Shown here: positions 1 through 12,029 of the stretch, in pieces
Layout of the letters: each line of letters begins with the position of its first letter
How positions within the stretch are numbered: position 1 is the first letter of the stretch
Origin: Gigaspora margarita
Taxonomy: Eukaryota > Glomeromycota > Glomeromycetes > Diversisporales > Gigasporaceae
Length of the DNA stretch: 64,000 bases
Direction: 5' to 3'
Assembly: GCA_009809945.1 (NCBI GenBank)
Contig: WTPW01000851.1
Span: 75,138 to 139,137 of the forward strand
Notes under the pieces: generated by a model
Seen by the model: only the letters and a program-made list of their open reading frames with translations
What the model was told of the DNA's origin: nothing
The model's database searches: none
Translations under genes and position numbers: made by a program

Positions 1-480
1 TAACTCTTGATCCACTGATCGGAATTGAATAAAACGACCACCATTCGAATCAACTCATCGAGACGGTTCTAACGAGCTATAGATCATCCCTGTACGACCA
101 CTGGTTGCCAAGATCGGAACCAATGAATAATCAAATATAGGATCTACAATTTGATTGGCTAGGAGATCTACTGCGCGCCAAAGTGCATATATGGCATTTA
201 TAAAACATGTCATATTTATAGCATATATACTCTATATTTTATTTATAACACATATGTCATTTATTTCATATATTACATTTATACTATTTATACTATATAT
301 TTTATTAGTAGTAGATATAGCATTTATTGCACATGTAATAGATATAGACCGTTACATTTGTGAAAAACAAAAATGTATAAAAGCAGCCGATGTGGACCCC
401 AAGTTCAACATCGAGTCTTCATACTCTTTCAATAAATAAAACCTTTATTTACTACACAAATTAAACAGTTACTAGTATCT
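1..480. other. AT-rich left edge, possible retroelement end
   Basis: No gene is recognised. Positions 190-340 are a run of ATT/TAT-rich sequence, and its open frame is low complexity. Around 375-440 there is a TATAAAAG box followed about 60 bp later by AATAAATAAA, an arrangement seen in LTR R regions. No LTR boundary, primer-binding site or duplicated flank is visible, so an LTR is only a guess. Confidence 0.25.
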
Positions 481-624
481 TCATATACTTTTAATTGTTG
501 CCTCTTTCATAATTGCAAATTACCATAAATCTTCTTTGTTAGTTTTATTAAAAAACGCCTTTCGACTTAGTTAAATCACAGTAACAAGTGAGGTTACACA
601 AAGTGATCACTGTCTAAGATCGCT

Positions 625-1500
625 CTAGTTACCTACTATCTTTAAAGAAGTAGATATAGGATAACACCGTATTCTTTTCTTTATTACTTCACATTTCCAA
701 TATAACAAAATGAACGTATATTTATTATTGGTTGTATCTTTAATTGCCTTACTGTATGACATGGGTTGCACCTCTTTTCCTTTATCTATCTCTTTATTAT
801 CTCTGTTGTTATTTCCAACTGTCAATGGTCTGGGTTTGTTTATTAACATTTTGGAGATCAGATGGTTGTTTTTCGAGATAGATCTTCTATGTCAAACACA
901 CTTGATTCTATCAGTTCCTGTTGTAGTTTCTTAGGATCCGGAACTTCCCTTTTGGGTTCCTCAATTTCCATTTCCATACATGTTTCTTTATTTGTTCCCA
1001 TGTTTATTGTTATTTTACCCTTATCTATTTTTGCTTTGACTTCTAAAATTGGATCTTCTATACCCAATCCGCTATTTTTTCTTACGTTTGTTGTTGTCTG
1101 TGCCTCATCTGTTGTAAACTCGTCTATTGATAGCATTGTACAGATTGTGTTGGTCGAAACAGACTATCTACTTTCTAGATTTTGTTCTTGATATTTGCTA
1201 ACTAAATTTGCAGTTCGCTATGGACCTTCTTAGCTTTCTTTATTTTTTGTTCTCTCTATATGGCCTGTTCATGTTGTATTGCTATATATAACTTGCTTCT
1301 AATTTCTTCGAGCACTTCTATATTCTCTTTCGGGTCCATATTAGCATTGAAGTTCGCCTACTGCTGTTCCAAAAATATTTCAAAACTTCATTTAGACGGA
1401 GAGTCTTCACTAAACCATTTCATAAAAATCTCTTCCTTTTGTTGTTTAGTAGCTTCTATACCATGTTTATTTAATTAGTTAAACTACAAGTGTCTTAAAT
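625..1500 (-). pseudogene. Decayed coding remnant, possibly LINE ORF1-like
   Basis: Read on the minus strand, 1500 to 625 gives protein-like text in shifting frames. It begins NKHGIEATKQQKEEIF, continues with a charged helical stretch near 1370-1260 (MDPKENIEVLEEIRSK), then an open 92-aa frame at 858-1136, then a frame at 625-849 containing PMSYSKAIKDTTNNKYTFIL. Several stops interrupt it, mostly TAG or TGA where Q, R or W would fit. The acidic/basic N-terminal text followed by SYSKAIK resembles the first ORF of fungal non-LTR elements, but I cannot name the family. Alternative: a decayed host gene. Confidence 0.4.
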
Positions 1501-1906
1501 TTTGCACATACTCCTTGCTGATTTTTGCTTTGTTTTTATTTACTTAGGGATTTGCAGGTGATCAGAAAAGAGTTTTTATTATATAAACAATCAAATTTTA
1601 AAATGATAAAAAAGAAATTTTACTATTATACAAATTTTTTTGATTAAAGTTTTTTATTTGGTTTCTGATTCTGAAGATAACTAGATCATCAAGAACAGTT
1701 TTGTGGGTCAATTACAATAGTGATTCAAAATTTAAAAATATTTGTTATATAATCTACAAAATTTAAAGATCATGTATTAAACATAATATAATTTTTAAAA
1801 AGCCATTGTAATTGATTACTAGGCTGTTCTTGATGATTCAGTTATCTTTAGAATTATAAGACTAATTAAAAAACTTTTATTAAAAAGTTAAGATAGGGTT
1901 ATATTA

Positions 1907-2897
1907 GGGTGTAGCAACTTAGAGAAATTTATAAGTTGTCACCCCAAGCAGCAGATCTAGGGTTCAAATCCTACTGGTGATGCTTTGAAAAATGAACCTG
2001 TGGTACAGTAACTATTGTCTCATCAATTGGTTGGGTATATTATCTGTAATCCTTGGTCACTATCTAGAATAGGAGCTTTCAGGTATAGTTGTGTGCTATT
2101 ATATAGACAAATCCAAGGGACCAGAGAAATGGAAACCCGTTTGGCAAGTCCCGAGTAAGGAGGTAGCAAAGATCTTTGACAGTGCTACCAAAACCAGAAA
2201 ATCAAAAACTGGAGCCAGAATATTGGACAAATAAAGACCCTTAGGGATGGGAGTCACCAACCTGTCTACTAGAGTCGCACTAGAAAAAAGGATCTATGCT
2301 ATAGAAGTAGGTACCAAAGAAAGAAAGAACCATAGTGGTACCTAATACCAGGTTAATCAACTCTTCCGGACTAACTAGTTTGAAAGTTTGGAAAGCTGAT
2401 ATAAGAACTGGTAGGATAGTAGAAGTGGGTGCTAGGGTTGGAGCAAACCTTACAAGGCAAGAAGTAGGTATTGGTAAGTAAACAGAGGTAACCTTGTCTT
2501 GCAAGTGTTGGTCTCAGCCATAGCAATAATTACTAAAGTGCAGGTATTATCTGTATAGGACAGGGACTGCTCTATAAAGTTTCCTGCGAGGATAAATTAG
2601 TTCTAAGGGCTACGGTAGTAAATGATTTGGGGTCCAAACTGACTGTATATGTACTGCGGATACCAGTGAAACAGTTGAGATTGGTCAAAGGAGCTGAAGA
2701 TCAGAGATTTAAATAGGCAATTCCCATAGTTGGATTGCAGGTATAGTATCTAGTGTGGAACCTTCAAACAGACTATTTAAATTAGACACCAAAAGTGTAT
2801 GTATGGCTAGTTGTGCTTTCATCCAAGTATAATTTTCTGATGTGTAAACTGAATAAATTCTATGCTCCAAGCAGGACTTTGAAATCAAAAAAAAAAA
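1907..2897 (+). mobile_element. tRNA-headed retroposon (family A), copy 1
   Basis: This ~990-bp unit starts with a pol III promoter-like head: an A-box-like block near 1911-1922 and a B-box GGTTCAAATCC at 1962-1972. It ends in a run of A (2887-2897). The direct flanks tagggttatat (from 1894) and tagggttacat (from 2898) differ at one base and look like a target-site duplication. The body (for example the block near 2145-2156 with CAAGTCCCGAG, and 2760-2830) matches the interrupted element at 54751-58795 on the other strand. No long ORF is convincing; the minus-strand 74-aa frame at 2280-2504 is taken as a shadow. Mobilisation by a LINE is inferred from the poly(A). Confidence 0.7.
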
Positions 2898-2910
2898 TAG
2901 GGTTACATAA

Positions 2911-3090
2911 TACTATAAGTTCTTTTTTATTACTTATTTGATTTTTTATATTATATGATTTGCAATTTTAACTTGATATTCTTTGGTTTGACGAATTTAA
3001 TAGAATATTTTCTTATTTAAAATTCGAATCTAAAACTAGTTTTATATCAGGTTTGGATTCAATATTGCCAAAAGCACTTATTATTAGCAG
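2911..3090. other. AT-rich intergenic, no feature seen
   Basis: A/T-rich sequence between the retroposon and the next dispersed repeat; nothing recognisable. Confidence 0.5.
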
Positions 3091-3420
3091 ATTAGCATAT
3101 TGAGTTTTTTTTTAATATACTATTACACAAAAATTTGCTCCTAAATAGCATTAAAAAACTAATAAACAAAGTATTTGTTACAACTAACAAATGAGCTTTT
3201 TAATATCTTAACAAGTTAAAAAACTAATAAAACTTAATAAAAGAGCTATGCTAAGCTATAGAAAGAAATACTTTATTGTTTTGTTAAAATATTTAGGTGT
3301 TTTAGAATGGGTTTGGCATTGATAATAGGTTGGTAACTATCAAATGTAAATTCAGAAGCTAATTTTCAAAAAACTGGCCTTTTAAATCTACTTTTGGTTT
3401 ATAATTATAAATACAAAGCT
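3090..3420 (+). repeat. Dispersed repeat R3, copy 1
   Basis: This stretch matches the reverse complement of 21063-21370 along its length. Both contain ACAAAAATTTGCTCCTAA-like sequence, the GAGCTATGCTAAGCTRTAG block and the TTGGTAACTATC block. It carries internal short repeats built on AACTAATAAA. No coding sequence is seen. The ends are uncertain: an AGCAGATTRG motif at 3085 has an inverted partner near 3520 that might mark the true termini. Confidence 0.65.
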
Positions 3421-5090
3421 GGTTAAAAAGGCCATTTTTGTGAAAATTTGCTTTGTAATAAATTTTCATATAAAATTTTTTGATAATCCTTAATTATAAT
3501 TGGTCAAGCTAACATGTTATACCAATCTGCTGATATGTTTTAGAAAAATAATACTTATTTGTATTAATATTATTATTTATATCATTAATTTAATTTTGGT
3601 AATTATTATTGCCCTACTAAATTGAGAAAATAATGAACATCCTTTTACTACACATTTTTATAAGATATAGATCTATATATTGTATAGTAGTATCATATGA
3701 TAGATTATTTTGATTACTTTTATCTTGTAGTAAGTAAAGTTAATTCATATAATAATAATTTTGTAATTGATAAACTTACAACTTTGATTAACTGGTTCTT
3801 ATTATCAAATAGTTATATTGGCTATTAATTTTTTTAATTTAGATATTATATGGAGGGCATCAATAGAAACTAGGCAAATCAAAAATTTTTCAAAATTGAG
3901 TTTTTATACTTAACTAATATAAAAACTTGTAAGAAATATTTTTTACTTAATAATGAACTTTTGATTCATTAATAAAATTTACGATATTTGCAGTTAAACA
4001 ATTTGATCAGAAATTGATTATCCAATCTTAATAGATCGAAATCGATTATCTGATCTTAATTAATCAGAAATCAATAAAAATTTGTTTTCTATATTATGTA
4101 AAAACTTCTTTTTTTTTTTGCAACAAGAACATTCAATACTGCGATATATAGAAGTATGTTAATAGCCAAGACAAATAATATAAATACATAAAAAATATAT
4201 ATATTACTTTATATTTTAACGAGAAAAACAAAGCTAATATTTATTTTCTCTAAAAAATTTTGCATAAATCCAAATAACAAAAACTGTGCTTTTAAAGATA
4301 AAATCAAGTTTATGAGGGCTTATATATTGTTTTTATAAATGGGCTTGAACAAAAAATACAAACTAATTTTGAATACTATAGTTTAATTTTTCAAAGCTGT
4401 TTCTAAAGCCTATTTTGATCTAAGAGGTATTTTTCTATAGGTTAATATCCTTGTTCATTATCTATACCTATTCATTATTATATTATCTAGATTATTTGTA
4501 TTTTATAATAATTTTCTAACCTTATAGTGCCACTAAAATCAGATATATATGAACAGAGTTTAAATTTTCATATTCATTTTTTCATAACCTATATCAGAAT
4601 AAGTTATAACTTATAATTCACATAACTTATTTGTATTAACCTAACAGGAAGGTTTTTAAAAATTATTAGTTATTACCATAATACTATTATTTTTTTAATG
4701 GTCTCATGCTATAATGTAAAATTAATAAAAAATTGAAAAATATAAATTAAAAAAGGTGTGATGAGAAGAATAGGAATAGGCATACTGATAGGCATTTGGG
4801 AAATATTTACTAGATTGGTGCATCATAGCGGCTGAATAGAAATTAAACTCTCTGGAAGCTTAGATCTGAATAATTTTGATAGTAGAGTTAGGGTGATTCA
4901 GGATTAAATTATTTCGAAATATGTAGGAGTTTAAAAAACTTAATTTGAAATTTGCATATTAAAGGGTTTTAGAATTAAAAAAAATAGCATATTTTAGAAA
5001 TAAATAAGAGTTTAAAAAATCTTATTGTGTATCAAAACTTTGAAATTAGAAAATGAATGAGAGTGTTTAGAAACACCTATTTGACAAAAT
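3421..5090. other. AT-rich non-coding stretch
   Basis: No gene can be supported. Short GATCAGAAATYGATTA-type repeats occur at 4000-4075. A slightly less A/T-rich patch at 4750-4870 has no usable ORF. Confidence 0.5.
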
Positions 5091-5960
5091 AAATAAAAAT
5101 TATTTTATTATGCAAATCAACAAACTATTTAATAATAATAAAAGAGTAAATAATAAAGCTTTTATTCAAATTACTTACAGAACCTTGACTCAAATTACTT
5201 AATAAATCTTCGCTCAAGTTATTTTTTTATATAACTTACTAAACATTAGTTCAAATTACTTATTGAACCTTCGCTTAAATTACTTACTATACCTTTGCTC
5301 AAATTAATTACTGAACTTTTGCTCAAATTATTTATTAACTTTCACTTAAATTGTGTTTTTTTTTATAACTTGCTGAACCTTTGCTCAAATTACTTATTAA
5401 ACCTTCATCTAAATTGTGGTTTTTTTATAACTTACTAAACTCTTGTTCAAATTGCTTGCTAAACCTTCACTTAAGTTATTTTTCTATATAACTTACTAAA
5501 CCTTTGCTCAAATTACTTATTAAACCTTCATCTAAATTGTGGTTTTTTTATAACTTGCTNAACCTTTGCTCAAATTACTTATTAAACCTATGCTTAAATT
5601 GTGTTTTTTTATAACTTGCTAAACCTTTGCTCAAATTACTTATTGAACCTTTGTTCAAATTATTTATTAAACTTTTACTTAAGTTATTTTTCTATATAAC
5701 TTACTAAACTCTTGTTCAAATTGCTTGCTAAACCTTCACTTAAGTTATTTTTCTATATAACTTACTAAACCTTTGCTCAAATTACTAATTAAACTTTTGT
5801 TTAGAATTATTCTTTTATATAACTTACTAAACCTTGCTTAAATTTTTTTTTTTTATATTACTTACTAAACTTTTTGCTTAATCATTTTTAATTAAACTTT
5901 GCTTAAATTATTTTTTAAATAGTTTAACAAATATTACTATACTTAAGTTATCTTATATAT
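5090..5960. repeat. Degenerate minisatellite array
   Basis: Tandem copies of a ~24-bp unit with consensus near TTTGCTCAAATTACTTATTA + AACC run for about 800 bp. In the middle (5340-5780) they form a ~60-bp higher-order unit that alternates the CTCAAATTACTT block with CTTAAATTGTGGTTTTTTTA. The array decays toward both ends. One N lies at 5560. Confidence 0.85.
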
Positions 5961-6554
5961 TAATATGCCTTCACAGAGAACTTTCAAGCAAACTATTTAT
6001 AATTAAGCAAAAAGAACTTGAAAAAATTTGTTAAATTTAATTGTTTTTTTATGTATAGTAAAATATTGATCTAGTTCTATAGCTTGTATTAATTTTAATA
6101 GTTTGTCAATTTCTTTATCTGAAATTTAGTAATATCCTTATTCATACTAGTTGAATATTTATTCAGGTATGTCTTTAAAAGATTATTTATTTGTTTAATT
6201 TAATGTTGCTGATGTGAAATTTTAGGCATGTTAAGCATAAAATAATATTAGAAGCAGTATCGATTAACAATAATAATATAAATATATTCAAATTTTAAAT
6301 AAGTTTTGTATATTACTTATTTAATAATAAATACATCTTCTTATATTATTGAAATAAAGATTTATAAATTTAATTCTAAAACCTTTATTATTTTATCTTA
6401 CTATTGCACCAATATTATTTAGCTGCAGTGGCACACTAGCATAATGCACATTTTTAGGATGTAGCATTAAGATGTGAAATTATATTTTATAGCTTTATAA
6501 TAGTTAAATTTTTTGTCCATAAATAATTGCAAATACACTACAATTTCTAATGAG
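5961..6554. other. AT-rich spacer
   Basis: No ORF, repeat family or RNA feature recognised. Confidence 0.5.
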
Positions 6555-6564
6555 TAATTGAAAT

Positions 6565-7519
6565 TAGAGTTTGGAACTGGTTTTATTTTTAAAACCTAGT
6601 TGTATTATATTTGAAAAAATTTACCCGGGTTGAACCCGGATTTGGTACACAACTGGTTATTCATAAAACTGAATTTAAAACTAAAACTGGGTTTATTATA
6701 CAATCCGGTTAATATCATTGCAAAATACACATAAATTTTAACAATTCTTATAAACAGTGATCAGGGATGATAATTGGGTTTTTTTTGCATTTGCTTTTAT
6801 TTTGTGCCGTGGCTCTTTATTTTGAGATGACCTCTATTACTTTTGCCATTCTTGCTTTCTTGTTTGTAAACATACTTTACTAACCTTTTTGTTTACAAAT
6901 ACATTAGTTAACGAATGCTTTTTTTTGATTTATAGGAAGTGACAGAAGTTCTTTGTGTTGGCTTTTTTTAAATATCTTTGAGGTGGTTGCTTTCTTTCTC
7001 AGCTCATAGTTTCATAGTTTGTTGTGTCATTCTGGCAGGTCAATGTTTGTTGTGTTGTTCCAGTAAGTTCATTGTTTGTTGCATCGTTCTGGTGGGTTTA
7101 TCATTGCTACATCATTCTGGTAGATTTGTTATGGTTGGGTAGTTATGGTTATATTATAGATTGTTATTAAAAATGAAATATATACAATAAAAATTATATT
7201 AAAATTATCTTATCCAAATCATGTCATAATAATAATACATAGGTGTAAATCCACTATAGGTGCAAATTACAATAGGTATGTTTTAGTAAAAGTGATTTTA
7301 AACAAAAAAAAAGTACAAAACATAGATGTAAATTCACATATCCGATATTTGAGTACTGATTATCCTATATTTAACTGGTTGTATTCATATATCCGGTTCA
7401 GATATAACTAGTTGTATCCATGCACTCGGGTCAAATATTCTTCAAATTAGACCTGGATTTATTAACAATTCAGGTTGACCCAGGTTTGAAACTGGGTTGA
7501 TATATCCAGTTCCAACCTC
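6565..7519. mobile_element. Non-autonomous DNA transposon, 10-bp TSD
   Basis: The left end TAGAGTTTGGAACTGG (6565) and right end CCAGTTCCAACCTC (7519) are inverted repeats. They are flanked by an exact 10-bp direct repeat taattgaaat (6555-6564 and 7520-7529). Imperfect inverted homology extends inward (CCCGGGTTGAACCCGG near 6625; GGTTGACCCAGGTTTGAAAC near 7466). No transposase frame is seen. A 9-11-bp TSD points to a Mutator-like element by family knowledge. A four-copy ~29-bp tandem repeat lies inside. Confidence 0.75.
7018..7135. repeat. Four-copy 29-bp tandem repeat
   Basis: Units of the form GTTTGTTGTGTCATTCTGG + CAGGTYNAT are repeated four times with drift, inside the element at 6565-7519. 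Confidence 0.75.
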
Positions 7520-7529
7520 TAATTGAAAT

Positions 7530-8163
7530 AATTATAACAAGAGTTATAGTTATAGACTAATTTAGGGTGTTCTTAAGCATCAATCTAGATGCAATTTCAT
7601 AGTAATTGAAATAATGCACAAGTATTGTGATATGATTTTAGCTATTGTCATAGCATTTTGAATAAAGTCAATGATATGAGTAAAAATATTATTAAGATAT
7701 GCTCAAGTATTACTACAAGCTCAATTGATCAATTAAAATATTTAAAATACTTTCTATTATTTAAAATTTAATTTCTGTTACATTTTTGAAACATCTAAGA
7801 ATGCCTATAATTAGACCGGTTCTTATTTATTATTATTAATTGTAATTATTTGCAAATAAATTATACAAAAATTATTCAATATTTATATTAGATATACTGA
7901 ATAACCAGTTATTAGTTTGTTATAATAGATGATAAATTTATTGTTTATTTTAGAATACATATAGAAAGTTTATAGTAAATAATATTAATATTGTTATGAA
8001 TAAAATCTTTAACAATTATTATTGCTAATTACTAGACATTTTTACAATTAAGTAAACTACTTATTGCTATCTACTTCATCTAAGTTTAAAATACTTTATA
8101 TTTTTTTATACAAAGATATGTTAGACTACTTTGGTTTTTAAGTACTTCATATAATTATAACTA
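7530..8163. other. AT-rich spacer with one MITE-end-like motif
   Basis: AGGGTGTTCTTAAGCATC at 7565 resembles the terminal motif of the element at 42021-42720 (AGGTGTTCTCAAGCACC), but no partner end was found. The rest is featureless. Confidence 0.4.
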
Positions 8164-8782
8164 TCCCTTAGATTGTAGTAGAACACAGGCAAATTTGCTG
8201 GCATTTTTGCACTTTTTTTGTACTGATTTACTTTTTTTAAATACCAAAATAATTAAATAAAACTTTGTATAATTATATTTGAAAATAAGAATTACTTTTT
8301 GCAAAATTAGTTTTATATTGTAAGAAAAATTTTAAGTTATATATAAGCTGAAAATAGATAACTTTAAGAAAAAAATTTTTTAAAAAATTTTATCACAATT
8401 TTTCTATAATCTTGTTTAGTTTTAGTTTTAAAGCTATAGTTCTTAAGACAATATTGTAGTTTATATAAAGGATGATAACTTTCATTATTGCAACTTAAAT
8501 GATTTATTTGTAAAAATTAAGGCTTGTATTAGAAGTAAAAATTTTTTTTATAGACAGGAACATATGAAATTTAAGAAAACCTAAAGAAAATTTAATAGTA
8601 AAAATGCTTTGATTATACTAAAGTTTTCTAATAATTTTAAAAAATTTTTATAACAAAGTTATTAAAACAAAACTCAAAGTANATTTTTTACTTAGAAAAG
8701 ATATAGCTAAAATTAATATTTAAAATTTTATTAAAATTTTTAAAATACGCTAGCAAATTTGCCTATGTTACAATCTAAGGAA
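8164..8782. mobile_element. MITE family M1, copy 1
   Basis: The TIRs are TCCCTTAGATTGTAGTAG (left) and the complement of TACAATCTAAGGAA (right). TA lies on both sides, as in Tc1/mariner insertions. Inner sequence such as AGGCAAATTTGC is also inverted at the two ends. The same 0.6-kb element lies in opposite orientation at 59397-60040, with the interior conserved throughout. There is no coding capacity. Confidence 0.8.
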
Positions 8783-8784
8783 TA

Positions 8785-9329
8785 ATAATAATTTTGGTTA
8801 GAATTATTTTCTATCTTAATATTATAACTTTCACCAAAAGTTAATGTATCAATATTACAATAAATTGCACTTGATATGATTTAAAATAGAAGATTGAATA
8901 GTAATATTTTTTAATAAAAAATAAAGCTACTATTGCAATTTACCTAGTTATTAATTTTATTGAATTATATTCACAAAAATTTCATTAGTAATTAACCTTT
9001 ATTTTGATTTATGATGACTTTTTTAGATTTAGTAGGTTTGGAAAAGATTGGTTTGGAACAATAGATATCATGTTTTAATAGATTTTGTATATATTGCTAT
9101 ATTTCATTATACAAATACCATTGTTAGCCTAAACTTATTCCATGTGCAGATATAATTTCTGCCATTATTATCTCACTATTTTTTGTATGAAGAATTGAGT
9201 TAATATGTGCAATTGTTATTTCTTTTGGTATTGTATTTGTTGATGTTTGAATTATTACTTTCAACATTTTCATATGATATAATAAATTGGTGTTGCTTAA
9301 GAATTTCTGGAACTGATGAAAAAATTGAT
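8785..9329. other. AT-rich spacer
   Basis: Nothing supported. The 77-aa plus-strand frame at 9207-9440 is opposite the transposon protein remnant and is treated as a shadow. Confidence 0.5.
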
Positions 9330-11350
9330 CTAAGAACTTTGACCATTTATAAAATTTATTCTTCTTTCTTCTTCAGAATTATAAACAGTTGCTTCCTGAT
9401 TGTATTCTTCAACTATAAATTTTTGAACTATACTAATTAAATCTTCTAAATCATCCACTTCAGAGTTTCTAACCTTGAGTTTAAAAAGACCAAAAAACCC
9501 ATCTGGACCAAATTTTGTATGGCCTGCAACTATAAAACAATAAGTTATTTTTATTATGAAGACCATTTATCACCCTTTACATTAAATATTTGATCATTGC
9601 ATTATTTTTATTTTGTCCAACACAATTATCAGCATGTATTATAACACTTTTTTTTCTAAACTATACAAAGTAAAATAGTTATATACAAGAGATATAACTG
9701 CATCAGCACCTTTTTCAACACTTTCATTTTTAGGAATAAGATAATTCATCTGTAAATTTTAAACAAATTTAACAAAAATTTAAAAGAATTTGATTTATTT
9801 TTTGTAAAATAATAAATTTTTTGATCAATTTTATAGAACACAGCTTATATACAATTACTTAATTGTGTAATTGTAAAGTGGTTTTTTTTAATTAAAATTC
9901 AATACAAATAAATTATTATACTACTATATTGTTACTACTATTTCAAAATTTTGATTGTATTTGTATAATTAAGTTTTAAAATTCTTATTAAATAAAGCAA
10001 TATTATAATTAGCTCTATTTAATAAAAATTTAAAACTTATCTATACAAGTACATATAATCAAAACTTTGATATAGTAGTATGTAACAATAGCTAGACAAT
10101 AACTTATAAATATTAGAGGGGCATCAATACCAAGCAAATTGTTTTCAAGTAAACTTTTTAGATTAAAATATCTTAACAACATTAAACCAATCTTGATAAA
10201 ATTTTTTTATATTAATTATTATAGTTATAAAAAAAATAAAAATTTTTTATCAAAATTGATTAATAGTTACTAAGATATTTTAATCTGAAGTTTAAAAAAA
10301 ATTACTAAAAATGATTTGTTTGGTTTCTATTAATATCCTCTATATTCTTATAATTTCAAAATAATATTATATTTTTAAAAATAACTTATAAAATTGTGCA
10401 ATTATAAATTATACAACAATTAAATAATTGTATATATAAGCTACAATCTGCAAAAATTGATCAAAAATATATTATTTGCAAATAGTAATAATTTTAATTT
10501 TAATTACTTGATATAGAACTGCCTCTTCACATATACCAAGCACCTCAATTTTATAAAGGGATTTAAAGTAAGTTGCTCCTTCTTGCTGAAATGAGTATGG
10601 AATATGAACAGCTTCTGCATAATTTCATAATATATGGTTTTCAATATCTATTGTATTTGAAATTCCAGATCAAGGTAAACTAGTCCAATTTGATATAGAT
10701 TGTAATCATAACTTAGAGTTTGCAATACAATTTCTATAATTAAAATAAATTGTATTCTAATTAGTTATGATTGTTATTATATTTGTTTAATTTGAGTATT
10801 TTATATTTTTTTTTGCAATTCTTATTTATGTAGTTGTCATTTAAATCTAACTAGTTTGGAGCTTTAAGACTCTCTAGATATTAACTATTATTTAAAACAA
10901 GTTAAAGCTATGAACTAATAGTTATAATTATTTGAATAGCAACTGTAACAATATATTATTCAATAATCCAGTACTCAAATTACATGAATATATTGCAGTA
11001 TTAATATAAAAATAAATTTACTTATAATTTTTACATTCTAATTGAGCCCAAGTCAAATGATTTTGCCATTCTTGTAATTTTTGTTCTGTTTCTATAGCAG
11101 GCAAATATTCAGCACCAAATCGCATAGATTTACATAGTGTACACAAATCGCTTCATGCTGTTAAAAATTTTATTCCTGAAAGATACTTTTTCCAAATTCT
11201 TTGAAAACTAGATATACTAATTTTATAATCACTACCATTTTCAACATCATCATAAATTTGATACAAAGAATATTTACTTTTACAAGCTGGTAAAAAAATA
11301 ACCTCTCTAGTATCATCTCTAAAGCTGCGACCTGATATTTGATTATTAAA
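9330..11350 (-). pseudogene. DUF7869-like transposon protein, C-terminal parts
   Basis: Minus-strand translation gives, in order: RSFRDDTREVIFLPACKSKY (11320) leading to ISSFQRIWKKYL and a DLCTLCKSM cysteine motif (to 11040); then YAEAVHIPYSFQQEG...YFKSLYKIEVLGICEEA (10620-10510); then HADNCVGQNKNNAMIKYL (9650-9600); then VAGHTKFGPDGFFGLFKLK (9525-9460) and its C-terminal tail. This order of motifs (paired cysteines, QQxGxxYFK, DNCxGQNKN, GHTKFxPD) is what I know from DUF7869-type proteins common as transposon genes in these fungi. Stops and frameshifts break it, so it is dead. The blocks are separated by A/T-rich sequence that may be introns or insertions. The N-terminal part lies at 15180-15580, beyond a nested insertion. 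Confidence 0.7.
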
Positions 11351-12029
11351 AATTATTATACTTTCTATAAATATTACTATACAAAAAACTTAAAGTTTTA
11401 ATATGCAGTAACAAAATAATAATTATGTAATTACTATATCATTATTAAATACTAAAATATATAAGTTTCAGTAAACTAATTAATTAGTAGGTTGCAATTA
11501 AAAGATATAAATTTCATAACAATTAGCAGAAAATTATATACTATTTCATATATAGTGGCCTACCATAATATAGTAGACACTTTTTAAAAATTTATATAGA
11601 GCTAATTTATAAGATATTAAGCTAAAAAATAAAATTATAAATTTATTAAATCTTTATCTTTGAAATAAAAAAAAGTTTATAAAATTCTATGCAATACTTT
11701 TTAAAATAATCAGATTTTAGTAAATTTTAGATTTTTTTATTTTTGTGATTTGCTAATTTTTAATATACTTTTATAGTAGCATAAATTACTAAATATAGTA
11801 ATATATAAACTTGATTTTTTATGAAAAAAACTAGCAATTTTTTTTAAATAAAATTATTTAACATAACAGATTGTATTTATTCTAAAAGTTTCATAATTTT
11901 TAAAATTTATTTACTAAATTAAGACGCTAACAGATATTATGTAATATTTTTTTATCAAGGGGGTAACCCCCTCCCCCCACATAAGACGATTCTGATTGGT
12001 CGATTTAAAAAAAAATTTTATCAAAATTT

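Noticed and set aside
155..439. 94-aa ORF at the left edge
   Set aside because: Ile/Tyr/Phe-rich translation of an ATT/TAT repeat; no start context or domain.
1911..1985. tRNA gene
   Set aside because: B-box and T-arm are plausible, but there is no proper acceptor stem and the sequence continues into a 1-kb repeated element; better read as a retroposon head.
5090..5960. CRISPR-like array
   Set aside because: Units are contiguous and drift gradually, with no unique spacers or cas genes; it is a eukaryotic minisatellite.
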